Shown: positions 8,145 through 18,100 of the stretch, in pieces
Layout: each line of letters opens with the position of its first letter
Numbering within the stretch: the stretch's first letter is position 1
Assembly: GCA_015075365.1 (NCBI GenBank)
Contig: JABTUN010000002.1
Location: forward strand, 1,240,001-1,304,000
Length of the DNA stretch: 64,000 bases
Direction: 5' to 3'
From: Verrucomicrobiaceae bacterium
GTDB taxonomy: Bacteria > Verrucomicrobiota > Verrucomicrobiia > Verrucomicrobiales > Verrucomicrobiaceae
Made by a program: the position numbers and the translations under genes
The notes under the pieces: model-generated
What the model saw: the letters and a program-made list of their open reading frames with translations, nothing else
Databases searched by the model: none
What the model was told of the DNA's origin: nothing

Positions 8145-9320
8145 TCAAAGGCTCCAACGGGATTGTTTGAGGGCGATGGAGGTGGTGAAGATGCGGAAAT
8201 TGAGCCGTTTATCCAAGAGAAGACTCTTGAGAGCGCCCGGCTGCTCAGGAGTCCCCTCCAAGTCTTCCTGAAGCCGGGATGCGGTTTGAAAAAGCGATCC
8301 TACTGTGGAGATCAACTCCTGGCGCAGCGTCTGATTGGCCGAGAGTTGCTCTCCCGCCAGATGATCCAGCGCCACCATGCTGACTTTGAGGAGCGGCGGA
8401 AGCAGATGACGTGTTCCCTGGGCCGTGCCGCCGCTGGCACCGGGGTTGTTGATCAGCGTGGAGTCATAGACGAACTGGGGAGCAATGGAAAAGGGATTCG
8501 TGGCTGCCGTGCCGGCACCTGCGGTGCTGTTCTGCGGGGAGATGATGAGGCAGAGGATGTTCTCCGCCACCGGCCTTGTGAAGGCACGATTCGCAGCCGT
8601 CTCATCCCCACTCTGGGTGACGCTGGTGATGGCGCCTTGAAACCAGCGCTTGGAATTGTCCACGATGGGGCGAAAAGCCGGGGAATAGATCTGATTCTGC
8701 TCTGCCGTGGGGCTGAACTCCATCAGCCGGAGTCGAAAACGGGGAGGTACTGTCTGCAACTGGCTCAGGAAGGCCGGACGAAAGGACTCGTCACTGCCCC
8801 ATTCGACAAAGTAGCCGCGCCCGCACATCAGGTTGACGAGATTTTCCGTATCGGCCGCGTTGCTATTCGAGGACGCCACCAGGCTGGTCACGCCGAGTGG
8901 TGCCTGGAAAAAGACCCCGTGACCTGGAAAGTCCGTCGCAGCTCCTGCTTGGAAAAGGCCGTTGGTGCCGACGGTGGGACCGCAGACAAACTGAAGCTCC
9001 GACTGGCGGATGTAGTTCTTGGCCTTGGTGATCACCTGTCCAGCCGAGTCATTGCCGAGGTTCTCAAATTCATTCTCCCAATAGGTGTTCAGCGTGGCCT
9101 GCGAGAGATTCCTGGTAAGCAGGTCGAACGCAATGCGCGCCTCACGGAACTGGGAGACTCGCGAGTTGGAGCGCACCCAGGTCCGCTGAACCAGGGAGAC
9201 GAAATTGGCCACGATCAGCATCAAGATCACAAGCACCGTGACCGAAACCATCAACTCCACGAGGGTGAAGCCGGCCCGGTTGCCGCGTCGTCTGGCACAA
9301 GAAGGTTGGTTGGGGTTCAT
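8145..9320 (-). CDS. Verru_Chthon cassette protein C; GspJ/PilW-like pseudopilin
   Basis: 391 residues from the ATG at 9320. A TTG two codons earlier (9326) overlaps the stop of gene B and is an alternative start. The N-terminus carries a prepilin signal with cleavage after Gly17: AGFTLVELMVSVTVLVILM, with Glu22 at +5. The region after the helix (RVSQFREARIAFDLLTRNLS) is the pattern seen in GspJ/PilW minor pseudopilins. The remaining 300 residues are a soluble domain much longer than GspJ, with no enzymatic motif I can see. It is tightly spaced after B (2 bp) and before D, so all are probably one transcript. It is inferred to pair with B and A at a pseudopilus tip. Confidence 0.87.
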   Translation of the reverse strand: MNPNQPSCARRRGNRAGFTLVELMVSVTVLVILMLIVANFVSLVQRTWVRSNSRVSQFREARIAFDLLTRNLSQATLNTYWENEFENLGNDSAGQVITKAKNYIRQSELQFVCGPTVGTNGLFQAGAATDFPGHGVFFQAPLGVTSLVASSNSNAADTENLVNLMCGRGYFVEWGSDESFRPAFLSQLQTVPPRFRLRLMEFSPTAEQNQIYSPAFRPIVDNSKRWFQGAITSVTQSGDETAANRAFTRPVAENILCLIISPQNSTAGAGTAATNPFSIAPQFVYDSTLINNPGASGGTAQGTRHLLPPLLKVSMVALDHLAGEQLSANQTLRQELISTVGSLFQTASRLQEDLEGTPEQPGALKSLLLDKRLNFRIFTTSIALKQSRWSL

Positions 9321-9322
9321 GC

Positions 9323-9832
9323 TCAAGAATTGGTAACTGGAAGCGGGCGGTCCTTGGCCACCATGTGGTTGAATGTCGTGTACAGGCCAGGATTTCGCCC
9401 CGCGAACTGGATGTCCGGATTGGTGGAGGTGGCCATGCGGATGATGAGCCGCTTGAGATTCGTCTGCAATCCGGCCGCCGGGGTTGTTGCGGGCAGATAG
9501 GCCGGGATGGAGTAATCGATTTCCACCACATAGGTGAGGTCGGTGGAGTCGCGCTGCACCTCGGTGCCCTGGTCATTGAAATACTTCCGGGTCTGTCCAT
9601 TCTGGGTGCTTAAGTAGGGCCAGCCGGCGTTTTCCACATCCCGGATGACCTGCTCGAGGATGTTGCTGTTGATGGCGAGTTCCGCCGTGCGGCGGGACAT
9701 TTCCAAGCCTTCCGGCAAAAGCCCCAGGCAGGTAATGATGCCAACCGCTGCGATGGCAACTGCCAGCGCGACCTCAACCAGGGAAAACCCGGAGGAGGAA
9801 CGACGGCGGGGAGAAAAATGAAGGCGGTTCAT
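9323..9832 (-). CDS. Verru_Chthon cassette protein B; GspI/PilV-like pseudopilin
   Basis: 169 residues. The prepilin signal is SSSGFSLVEVALAVAIAAVG, with cleavage after Gly15 and Glu20 at +5. The helix pattern with a Gly near its middle is that of GspI/PilV minor pseudopilins. The following ELAINSNILEQVIRDVE segment fits the same family. It starts 36 bp after the stop of gene A. Its stop overlaps or abuts the start of gene C, which indicates translational coupling. Known as a family only from Verrucomicrobia-type cassettes; function not demonstrated. Confidence 0.87.
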   Translation of the reverse strand: MNRLHFSPRRRSSSGFSLVEVALAVAIAAVGIITCLGLLPEGLEMSRRTAELAINSNILEQVIRDVENAGWPYLSTQNGQTRKYFNDQGTEVQRDSTDLTYVVEIDYSIPAYLPATTPAAGLQTNLKRLIIRMATSTNPDIQFAGRNPGLYTTFNHMVAKDRPLPVTNS

Positions 9833-9868
9833 GGCTGAATGAATGAAATTCGAGATGGAGAGGGCTCG

Positions 9869-12800
9869 TCACGGGCTGAAGCGCTTCGATTCGAGGGTGC
9901 GGAACTGGTAGAAGGCCTCCAAGGGAGTTTCGCTGGCCGGATTGTTGCTCTCCCCATAGTCCGGGAGACTGGCCGTCGTGTTAGTCGGGTCAATAAAGCG
10001 CTCAATGAGCGAGGAGCCTCGGTATTCACTCACAATCGTGTCTTTGGACGGATCAAACTGATTCGCGGGCACGGAGCGGGCCTTGCGGATGACCTGGGCG
10101 CGGATATGGACCCGGAAAGTGTTGCTGCGGGTTGTGACACGGGCGTAGAGGTTTGAATAAGGCCTCTCGCGCGTATTATCTCCCGTGGGTGAATGGTTCA
10201 CCCAGAAGGTGGACATGGCCGACTCCACCTGCGCCCCGGTGGAACTGGCATTGATGCTGCCAACGGTGCCGACGTTTTCACCACCATCTGAGATGCCCGC
10301 GCTGACATCCGGGATCAAATGCATCTCACAAATCTGCGTGGGCGAGCGGAAGAGACCACGATAGCTGGCCGAGTGAATCGTGGCAGAGGCGGCCAGGTTA
10401 AACTTTTGGTCAAACTGACCCAAGGTGGCATTCACATTGATCGGGCGGTGCCAGAACTTGCGCTGACCCGCGGTGAACTCGTCGTAATATAGATCCCCTT
10501 TTCCACCGCCCCAGTCACCGGCCGTGGCATTCTGGCGGAAACCCTTGGCATTGTTCACGTCCGTGTTTCGCGGAATGGCGGTGATGAACTCGCCTTTCAT
10601 CAAGGCATGCAGCGCGCTGGCACGCCGGATGTTGGTGAAGGGCATGATCTGATAATTGAGATTGATCTTGCCCGCTGTCGAAAGCGGCTCGCTGATGGCA
10701 TAGGGTTCCACCACCGGCATCGTGAAGAGATCCAGCAGGTAATGGTCACGCGGGTTGTAGTTGCCCGGGTGATTCGCCTTGGCCAGCGATTGATGCGAGC
10801 GTGAATACGGGCGGAAGAGCAAGGTCTGCCAGGGGCGCCCTTCCGGACTCAGGGCCGTGGACGCGGCGGCGGCCGTGGTCGGCACGTTGCCTCCACTCCA
10901 AACGCCCGTCGGCAGGGAACCAAACATCACAGGAGAGGTCACAATGCGATTCGGTGTCATGTAAACACCGCTGCGCCAGTCATCACTGTTCCGCCAAGGC
11001 TCGAAGAAATAACCGGACCGGTAGAATTTGGTCGTGCTATGCCGGGTAAAGTTGCCGGCATAGAAGTTGCCCTCGTCAGGCTTGTTGATGTAGGCACCGT
11101 CCCGGGTGTTGGCTATGCCGTTGTCAAAGTCTCCAAAACTGTTGGCAGCCGCTCTCCAGTCATCGTGCGGCGGCAGGTCCGGGATGCGTGCATCCGAATA
11201 GGGCGCCCCTTCGACAAGCACCTGGTTCTTGGTGACGATGCCGGAGAACTTCGGGTTGTTGACGATTCCATTGGTGGGAAGCACCACCCCGCTTTCCGTG
11301 GTGGCCCAGTGTGTGGTGAAACTGTGAATGGTGCGCGGCTGCGTGTTGACAGGCTGGCTGCTGACACGTTCCCAGACCGGGTGTCTGCGCCACATATTTC
11401 GTGGCACGTCATTCCTCGCGGCAGCAAGCCGGTAATCACCCACTGCCGGCACGAACGTGCGGATGACATCGCTTCCCGTCCATGCCCCTCCACTTTCATC
11501 CACATAGCCACTCGTGACCTCAGGTGGAATGATTCCGACACCATCACGAGGAGTATCATCCCAAGTGGCACCACCCGCGCCATTGACACCTGTGGCAAAA
11601 CGAGCCTCCGTATCCAAACGGCCATGAAGCAACTGATCATCCGAACCGCTGAAGTCATTGTCGAAAGCGGGCGGCACCGCCCATAGCGCCTGCCCCTCCT
11701 GCCCGGTGAAACCTGGATTCACCTGGCCGGTCATGCGGCCGATGCAGCCCATGCGGTTGAAGCACCACCAATGGGGTGCGGGCAAGGCACGACGGTAGCG
11801 GTCACGACCATAAGCGTCCACCCACCAGCAGTTGCTGATCTCACCACGGTTGGCGGGCTGTTTACTGGCGGGATTGGTGCCCGACGGGTCGTTCGCCAAG
11901 CGTCTTTCTCCACCATAGGCAAGCGCGGGAGCCGGCACCACAATATCATCAAGTGACAGGCGAACGGTCTGAATTTCAGCGCCATTTATGCCGGCTTTTT
12001 CATGAGAGTCGTAGATCTTAATGACAAGATCACGCTGCCCAAACGAGAGGCGGAGGCCGTTGGGGTTGTCACGGAAAACGGTAACAAACTGGCTGACCAA
12101 GCCCCAGTTATTCAGTCCTGTATGCCCCGGTGTGTCGGTCATATAGCGACTGCCAGAGCTGCCGCGATTTGCACCACTCACATAAGGGTCGGTATCATTG
12201 CCCATCTGTCCACCCCAGCCGGGCACTGAACGTCCGCCAGCAATGGCGGTAGGCCCCACATGACCGCCAAGTGAATACACGTCGAAATCCTCATAGATAT
12301 TCTCATTGGACTTGATGATGACGTCGGTTGCCGTGGGAAACAACGTCTGCCCCTCAAGTTTGATGCTACGCATGAAGGCAGAATCGAGGACGATGGCCCA
12401 CTCCGGATGGATTTTCGTCCAGCCAGCCGTGGGGCAGAACCCCTCCAACATCAACATTACCTGAACACGTTTTTCACGAGCCTTCAACGCAGTGATGGGT
12501 AGTCCGTCAGTGCCAGCCGCCGTCGCTGTATCCAAGGTCATATTCCAGTTGGCAGGATCGTATCCGGGGTGGCGGGAAGGATGTCTGTTCGGATCTTTGG
12601 GGTCGCAGCCATAAAATTTTCCCTGCTCTCCAGGAGGCAACCCGCTTTCATCCAACGGCGGGAAATTCGAATACCAGCGCTGGAAACCCAGCCGGTTAAC
12701 ACCGGCAGGCCACTGAGGAGGCAGAGTTGTGTCAGCATCCAGCGGCTGACCGGGCGTTCCTTCTGTGCCCGCGCGGCGCGAAAGCCCTTTGGGCGCGCAG

Positions 12801-14980
12801 CCTCCACCGCTCAACACCCCACCGCAATTAACCGGATATAGATCGTCGTTTTTGCCATCGGCCGTGCAGATGATCTGAAAACCAATCTCTGAGAGTGTAA
12901 ACATACGACCAAAGCCCTGGAAACCCTTGGCATCACCCGGTGCGGAAACTCCGCTGGGGCCGGGCCAGCGCGCCGGAGTGACTTGGCCGTGGCCGGGAAA
13001 GACCTTGCTATCGTCCGAGAGAAGCTGGTTTCCAAGGCGATAAGAACCGCCCCCCCTGAGACTGCCGGATGCGGGTGCCGTGACACGATGGTTTGTATAG
13101 GTGCGATAGGTTCCCTCTTTCTGATCACGCAGTTCATACAGCGCTGTGCCATTGGGATTGGCCCCATCCCGCCCGTCGTTCTCACGTGCCAGAACACCAT
13201 CGTATAAATTGGTGCAGCGAATGTAGTCGAAGAACTGTACCGCGAGCTGGGCGGCGTTGAGAGTGCCATACTTGGTTCCGAAGTTGCTTCCTGGAGTTCC
13301 AGCGGAGGAGGTGGCCGGGAAATTCAACGTCGTCATCTGCCGGTAGAGGTAATTCAGGAGGTCGGAATTGCGCCGCAGGGAGTCCGACGATCCGTAGGTA
13401 GCCGAGGAGCCAGTGACATCGAACAGCGGATCGCGCGCCTTGGAACGCCGGAAAATATAGCTGTTGTCCACACCCGCTCCTCCGGATGGTTGCAACGTCG
13501 AGCAAAGCGCGAGCATGTTGTCGAAGCTGGTCCGGTAGTTTGGGCCGAGCCGTTCATCCGCCACAGGCCACATGGTAATGCGCGGCAATCCATGAATGGT
13601 CATCTCCGGCGCGCGGCTGTGAGCGGTGAGGAAGAAGCGAGAGCGTTCAATCGCCTCACGATCAAAAAGACGGCGCCCGCCACTGGCAGGAAGATTGTAC
13701 AAGGCCGCCGGCCGGAGGTTGTTATCGTAAGGCCCCTCTTTGAAGATGAGATCATCCACGCTGGCAAACAGGCGTTCCGAACGAGACATCGCGGCGTCTG
13801 ACACATTCGCGGTGTCGCTTTCCTCACCACGGGCGGCCGAAAAATCGTCCCGGACGAAAGGCAGCGTGCCCGACTTCGAGCCTCCCTTGGCGATTTTGGG
13901 TGCCAATTCGTACATCTGCTCCTTGGTCTCGACGATGGCATTGCGATTCACGCCAGGTTTGTAAGGATCAAGTGTGATGCCTGGTGCGAGGATGGCGCTG
14001 AGCGCCACGGTGGCCGGGTGCCCCGGGTAACGCTGATATTCACCGGAAGCGGGAGGGAAACTAGCCCAGTTGTGATCTCGCTGATGGTAGAAATAGGGAG
14101 GGCTAAAGAAGGTGGGCTCCGCCGCCGTGTTGACATTCACCTTGCAGGATTCGTCGTCCGTCCAGAAGGCGACGCGGCCAATGATGGGGTTTTCACGCAT
14201 CTCTTCCGGGTCGAGAACAGCCCCGGTCATTGACGAAACAAAACTATTCTGTTCATCCAACGTGCCCGTGGTGCCGTCCTGGAGCACATAGAGCCACTCC
14301 ACTGGCATGGGAAGGCGGAGTTTGTTCTTGTCGCCAGCCACATCTGCCGGTGTGATGACCTCCTGGTAATTCACGATGCCTCCCGTGCCCGCCTGCGCCG
14401 TTTGCTTTGAATAGGAGAAACCCTCCACAGGAGCGGGGTCATCAGCATCGGTGGCAGGAGCGGCCGCGCGCGGGTCAATGATCGGGAAATACAGGGCGTA
14501 GGCACCGGGCTGGCGGGAGGGACGGATGACAGGATCATTCAAGTCCACATAGCGCGCCTTGTTGGCATCTGAATTCCAATCCTGGGGTATCTGGTGGTCA
14601 GAACTGAACAGTACTGCTTCATTGTTACCCGTGACGGTCATCTGTGAACTCGAGTAGAGCTTGTGGGCACGGGTGAAGTTGCCAATGGCGTTATACACAC
14701 GAACCATCCCAGGCTGGGTGGCATGGATGGTGCGCTGATTGGCGACCGTGCTCGTGTTGTGGGCATTGGTGATCTGCGCCTGGACGATGGCAGTGCCGAT
14801 GTCGCCCAGTTGTTTGGCCGATCGGGCAAAAACAAACCCCTGGGTGGCTTTGAACTCCGTGCGGGTGATGGAAAAGATGGCCACCACCAAAATGGAGATC
14901 AGCGAAATCGTGGTGATGACGATGATCAACGCGAGACCACGACGGCGGTCCCTGAGCATGCGTGGGAGGAGGGATTTCAT
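9869..14980 (-). CDS. Verru_Chthon cassette protein A; giant GspK/PilX-like protein
   Basis: 1,703 residues, first gene of the cassette. The N-terminus is a basic leader, then a Gly15 cleavage-type site and one long hydrophobic helix (RRRGLALIIVITTISLISIL), followed by an amphipathic stretch with TRTEFKATQ. The residue at +5 is Ile, not Glu. That is typical of GspK, which caps the pseudopilus tip, whereas PilX has Glu. The rest is a very long exported region, including the landmark FWTDDESCKVNVNTA at about residues 270-290. It is roughly five times the usual GspK length and shows no repeats like those of the neighbouring giant protein. The family match is Verru_Chthon cassette protein A. It begins 133 bp after the stop of the giant PEP-CTERM gene. 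A role in recognising or exporting that protein is inference from position. Confidence 0.87.
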   Translation of the reverse strand: MKSLLPRMLRDRRRGLALIIVITTISLISILVVAIFSITRTEFKATQGFVFARSAKQLGDIGTAIVQAQITNAHNTSTVANQRTIHATQPGMVRVYNAIGNFTRAHKLYSSSQMTVTGNNEAVLFSSDHQIPQDWNSDANKARYVDLNDPVIRPSRQPGAYALYFPIIDPRAAAPATDADDPAPVEGFSYSKQTAQAGTGGIVNYQEVITPADVAGDKNKLRLPMPVEWLYVLQDGTTGTLDEQNSFVSSMTGAVLDPEEMRENPIIGRVAFWTDDESCKVNVNTAAEPTFFSPPYFYHQRDHNWASFPPASGEYQRYPGHPATVALSAILAPGITLDPYKPGVNRNAIVETKEQMYELAPKIAKGGSKSGTLPFVRDDFSAARGEESDTANVSDAAMSRSERLFASVDDLIFKEGPYDNNLRPAALYNLPASGGRRLFDREAIERSRFFLTAHSRAPEMTIHGLPRITMWPVADERLGPNYRTSFDNMLALCSTLQPSGGAGVDNSYIFRRSKARDPLFDVTGSSATYGSSDSLRRNSDLLNYLYRQMTTLNFPATSSAGTPGSNFGTKYGTLNAAQLAVQFFDYIRCTNLYDGVLARENDGRDGANPNGTALYELRDQKEGTYRTYTNHRVTAPASGSLRGGGSYRLGNQLLSDDSKVFPGHGQVTPARWPGPSGVSAPGDAKGFQGFGRMFTLSEIGFQIICTADGKNDDLYPVNCGGVLSGGGCAPKGLSRRAGTEGTPGQPLDADTTLPPQWPAGVNRLGFQRWYSNFPPLDESGLPPGEQGKFYGCDPKDPNRHPSRHPGYDPANWNMTLDTATAAGTDGLPITALKAREKRVQVMLMLEGFCPTAGWTKIHPEWAIVLDSAFMRSIKLEGQTLFPTATDVIIKSNENIYEDFDVYSLGGHVGPTAIAGGRSVPGWGGQMGNDTDPYVSGANRGSSGSRYMTDTPGHTGLNNWGLVSQFVTVFRDNPNGLRLSFGQRDLVIKIYDSHEKAGINGAEIQTVRLSLDDIVVPAPALAYGGERRLANDPSGTNPASKQPANRGEISNCWWVDAYGRDRYRRALPAPHWWCFNRMGCIGRMTGQVNPGFTGQEGQALWAVPPAFDNDFSGSDDQLLHGRLDTEARFATGVNGAGGATWDDTPRDGVGIIPPEVTSGYVDESGGAWTGSDVIRTFVPAVGDYRLAAARNDVPRNMWRRHPVWERVSSQPVNTQPRTIHSFTTHWATTESGVVLPTNGIVNNPKFSGIVTKNQVLVEGAPYSDARIPDLPPHDDWRAAANSFGDFDNGIANTRDGAYINKPDEGNFYAGNFTRHSTTKFYRSGYFFEPWRNSDDWRSGVYMTPNRIVTSPVMFGSLPTGVWSGGNVPTTAAAASTALSPEGRPWQTLLFRPYSRSHQSLAKANHPGNYNPRDHYLLDLFTMPVVEPYAISEPLSTAGKINLNYQIMPFTNIRRASALHALMKGEFITAIPRNTDVNNAKGFRQNATAGDWGGGKGDLYYDEFTAGQRKFWHRPINVNATLGQFDQKFNLAASATIHSASYRGLFRSPTQICEMHLIPDVSAGISDGGENVGTVGSINASSTGAQVESAMSTFWVNHSPTGDNTRERPYSNLYARVTTRSNTFRVHIRAQVIRKARSVPANQFDPSKDTIVSEYRGSSLIERFIDPTNTTASLPDYGESNNPASETPLEAFYQFRTLESKRFSP

Positions 14981-15064
14981 GGCGAAAAGCAGGTTAATTT
15001 TTCGGAATTAAATTGGAGCGTACCGGGATCGGTAAAAAATCGCAACGCATTTATCATGTATTTA

Positions 15065-15084
15065 CATGGTCATCTTTGACCATG
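15065..15084. other. Perfect 8-bp inverted repeat between the giant gene and cassette A
   Basis: CATGGTCA, a 4-base loop TCTT, and TGACCATG. It lies 30 bp past the stop of the giant gene on the transcribed strand. There is no T run after it, so it is a poor intrinsic terminator. It could be an operator, an RNA-processing stem or a partial attenuator that lowers expression of the cassette relative to the giant gene. A second, weaker palindrome (TTAATT, six bases, AATTAA) lies at 14994-15011, just before the start of cassette A. Confidence 0.45.
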
Positions 15085-15113
15085 CCCTTGGCGAAGTGTT
15101 CACGCCCCCCTTT

Positions 15114-18100
15114 TCAGAACCTGCGGCGGCGGCGTGCCATCAACGCCAGGAGGCCCACAATCAGCAGAACAAGCCTGCCGGGTTCTGGAACAGCGACTAC
15201 GATGGTGCCCTGGCTGTAAAGCTGGCTGATGTCCCAGAAGCGCCCAGCACCGAGGTCGGGCAGGTCTGCAAAGTTGGTCGAATAGGTGCCAGAAAGGTTG
15301 CTAAACGTGCCTGTCGGTGAGAGACCCGCCCAGTCAATCAACTTCCAGGTGTCACCCACATTGAAACTGCCTGGAGCCAGGCTGTTGACGTTGCTCACAA
15401 AAAGGGACGATCCCGTGATGTTCACCGTAGGAGAGCCTGTGGCAAGAAGGACGAGGCGATCTGCCTCGGCCAGGGTTGAACCGGCCTGATTTGAAAACAA
15501 ATCGAGACGGAGGGAGCCAGCCAACTGGAAGGTGCTGCCAGCTTGCAGACTGACGGTGAGGTCGTCTCCTGCAAGAGCACCCGGAACGCCAACCACCAGC
15601 GAGGCCCCCGAATTGATCGACACATTCGCCCCAGGAGCGGGAGCAAGAATACCGGAACCGGCCAGGGTGGCCCCCGACTGAACCGTGACCGAACCCAAGC
15701 CCGTGCCTGAACCAGCCGTGTTATTGACGAGAAGCGATCCGCCCGAAACCGTGGTGCCGCCTTTGTAGGTATTGGCTCCGGTGAGTGAAACCACTCCAGC
15801 ACCCACCTTCACAAGACTCAGAATGTCATCGGTCGGGCCGCTGCCGGCGGTGGCTTCGCTCACGATTCCAGAAAGGACAAGACCAGCGCCTGAGGCGGTG
15901 GAGTTCAGCGTGAGGGTCTTGGATTCCTGGACCCCGGCACGCACATTCTGGAGGGTGACATTGCCCGAGAATGTCACAGGATTGGCAGCCACGATGGAGG
16001 TTGTACCGCTGCCATTGGCATTGATGTCCACCGCCTGGGTGATGGTGGTCACCGCCGGATTGGTGACACTGAGGGTCACGTTCGGATTCAGGGTGTCCTG
16101 CTGCCAATAAACTGGGTCTGTTCCCGTGCCATTGACTGTGGACACATTGGGAGCGGCCATGAAATAGGTGCCGGCCGCCGAACCACCAGTGACAGTCACT
16201 TGCGTGCCGTAGAGCATGTTTGCCGTGGTGCTGAAGGTGGAGGTGCGGACCAGGTTCATCGTCCCGTCCGTGTTAACCTGGGTAATGGCATAAATGCCAT
16301 TGCGTTCGGGATTGAGAACCTCATCCTTCACCAAAATAGTCTTCCCAATGTCCGCAGAGCCAAAAGTGCGACCATCAATGACCCGGCTGACGTTGTAGAA
16401 GGCACCCGGGCCGGCATTGGGCAGACCACCAGGAGCCAAACCGCCCGCTGCGGATTCGAAAGCACCACCAAGTCCGCTGTTTCGCTGCGTATCGAAATCT
16501 GTTCCGCGTTCCACACCCATGATAGAAGCGCCATTGGTGGCCCAATCCGCACTGGCGTGCGGATGGCTGGCATCCCCCAGTTCAATCGTGGTTGTACCAC
16601 CAAGCGCCGTGGCGCTGGCAATCTGAAGAGCCCCGTGGCGCAAGACAGTCCCGCCATTGACCGCCGAGCCAGCAGGGCCGGTCAGTGTGCCGTAGCTGTT
16701 GCTGCCTGAGAGGGTCAAAGTCCCTCCACCACGGACAACGAGTCCACCCGTGCCAGAAACAGCACCTTGGAAGGTCACACTGCCCGCGGGTGTCGTGACA
16801 ACAGCCAGATTCCGCCCGGCCAGGCGGTCAATCTCGACGGTACCAGTGACACTCACCGCGGAAGCGGAGAACGAAAGAGTGGAAACGCCCTCTCGATTCT
16901 CACCTCCGAACGACACACTATTGCCAAGGCTCGTGCCTCCAAAGGTCAAACGCAGGTGATCAGGCGCCGTGGTGTCCGTGGTCGTGCCGACCATGATGGA
17001 GCCGGTGCCAAAAGAACCGTTCTGAACCCCCACAAGGCCACCAGCCGCCAAGGAAGTGCCGCCGGTGTAGGTATTCGAGGCGGCGAGTTCAAGGACGCCC
17101 TGCCCGCTCTTGACCAGCACACCCGCGTCACCCGTGAGCGTTCCGGTGAGGCGTGCATCCACTGCGGACGAAGAGCGCCCGCTAACGACCTCCACCATGC
17201 GGGATTTCCGCCCTAGGTCGATGCCATTGGTGAATGAAATGACCGCCGTCGCGTCCTGAGCGCCCAAGATCAGGGACACATTGTCTGGAACGAATCCACC
17301 GGATCCCCAAGTGACAGCGCCGCCCGCACCGATGGTGGCCTGGCGATCAGCACCATAGGCGGCAAAGCCGCCGCTGCTGGTCCAGTCAATTTGACCAGCC
17401 GCAGTGCCCAACGCACGACTGAAATTGCCAGCGTTCAGTCCAATCACACCGCCGTCCAGACGAAGATGGGAGGTTTCAGGAAGGGCGAACACATGATCCA
17501 GCCGAAGAACGCCGCCCTGAACGAAGGTCGTTCCTGTATAGGTATTCACCCCGGTCAGGGCCGTGGTGCCATCACCGGTATGGACCAGGTTCACGACGCG
17601 GTTCAGAGACGCGTTGTTGACGATGGTGGAGTTGATCACCAAGGCGTTCGCAGGATTCCAGTTGTGAATGATCAGGTCCGCGCTCGTCCCGTCCGTGTTG
17701 GCCAGACCGGAGGTGAGCTGGCCGATGCCGAAGGAATTAAGATGATTGCCGGACATCGTAGTCTGGAGAATGGCCCCACCAGTGATTGAAAGCGAGTCAG
17801 TGATGCCCACCACGCTCGAATTGAGAGCCACCGGCACCTGGGCAAGGTATTCGGAATAGAGCGGCACAGCCGTGGCAGTCCCCGTGGCATTTTGACTGAG
17901 CGTGATCGTGCTGTTCACCGTGTCGATGGCTACAATGGTCGTTCCGGCAGGTATGCCTGCGCCAACAAGAGTCTGGCCAACCCTCAGCCTGCTGTCACTG
18001 ACTCCCGTCACGAGCGCGCTTCCAGCATTGGTGTTGCCATTTACAAACGCGTTATCGAAAGCATAGAGAGTAGTCGAAGTGGAGGACGCCGTGGGTGCCT

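Noticed and set aside
7401..14980. Complete type II secretion system
   Set aside because: Only minor-pseudopilin-like genes are present; no ATPase, secretin, platform protein or major pseudopilin is encoded nearby.
15065..15084. Intrinsic terminator after the giant gene
   Set aside because: The stem is short and has no T tract on the transcribed strand, so it was recorded as an inverted repeat instead.
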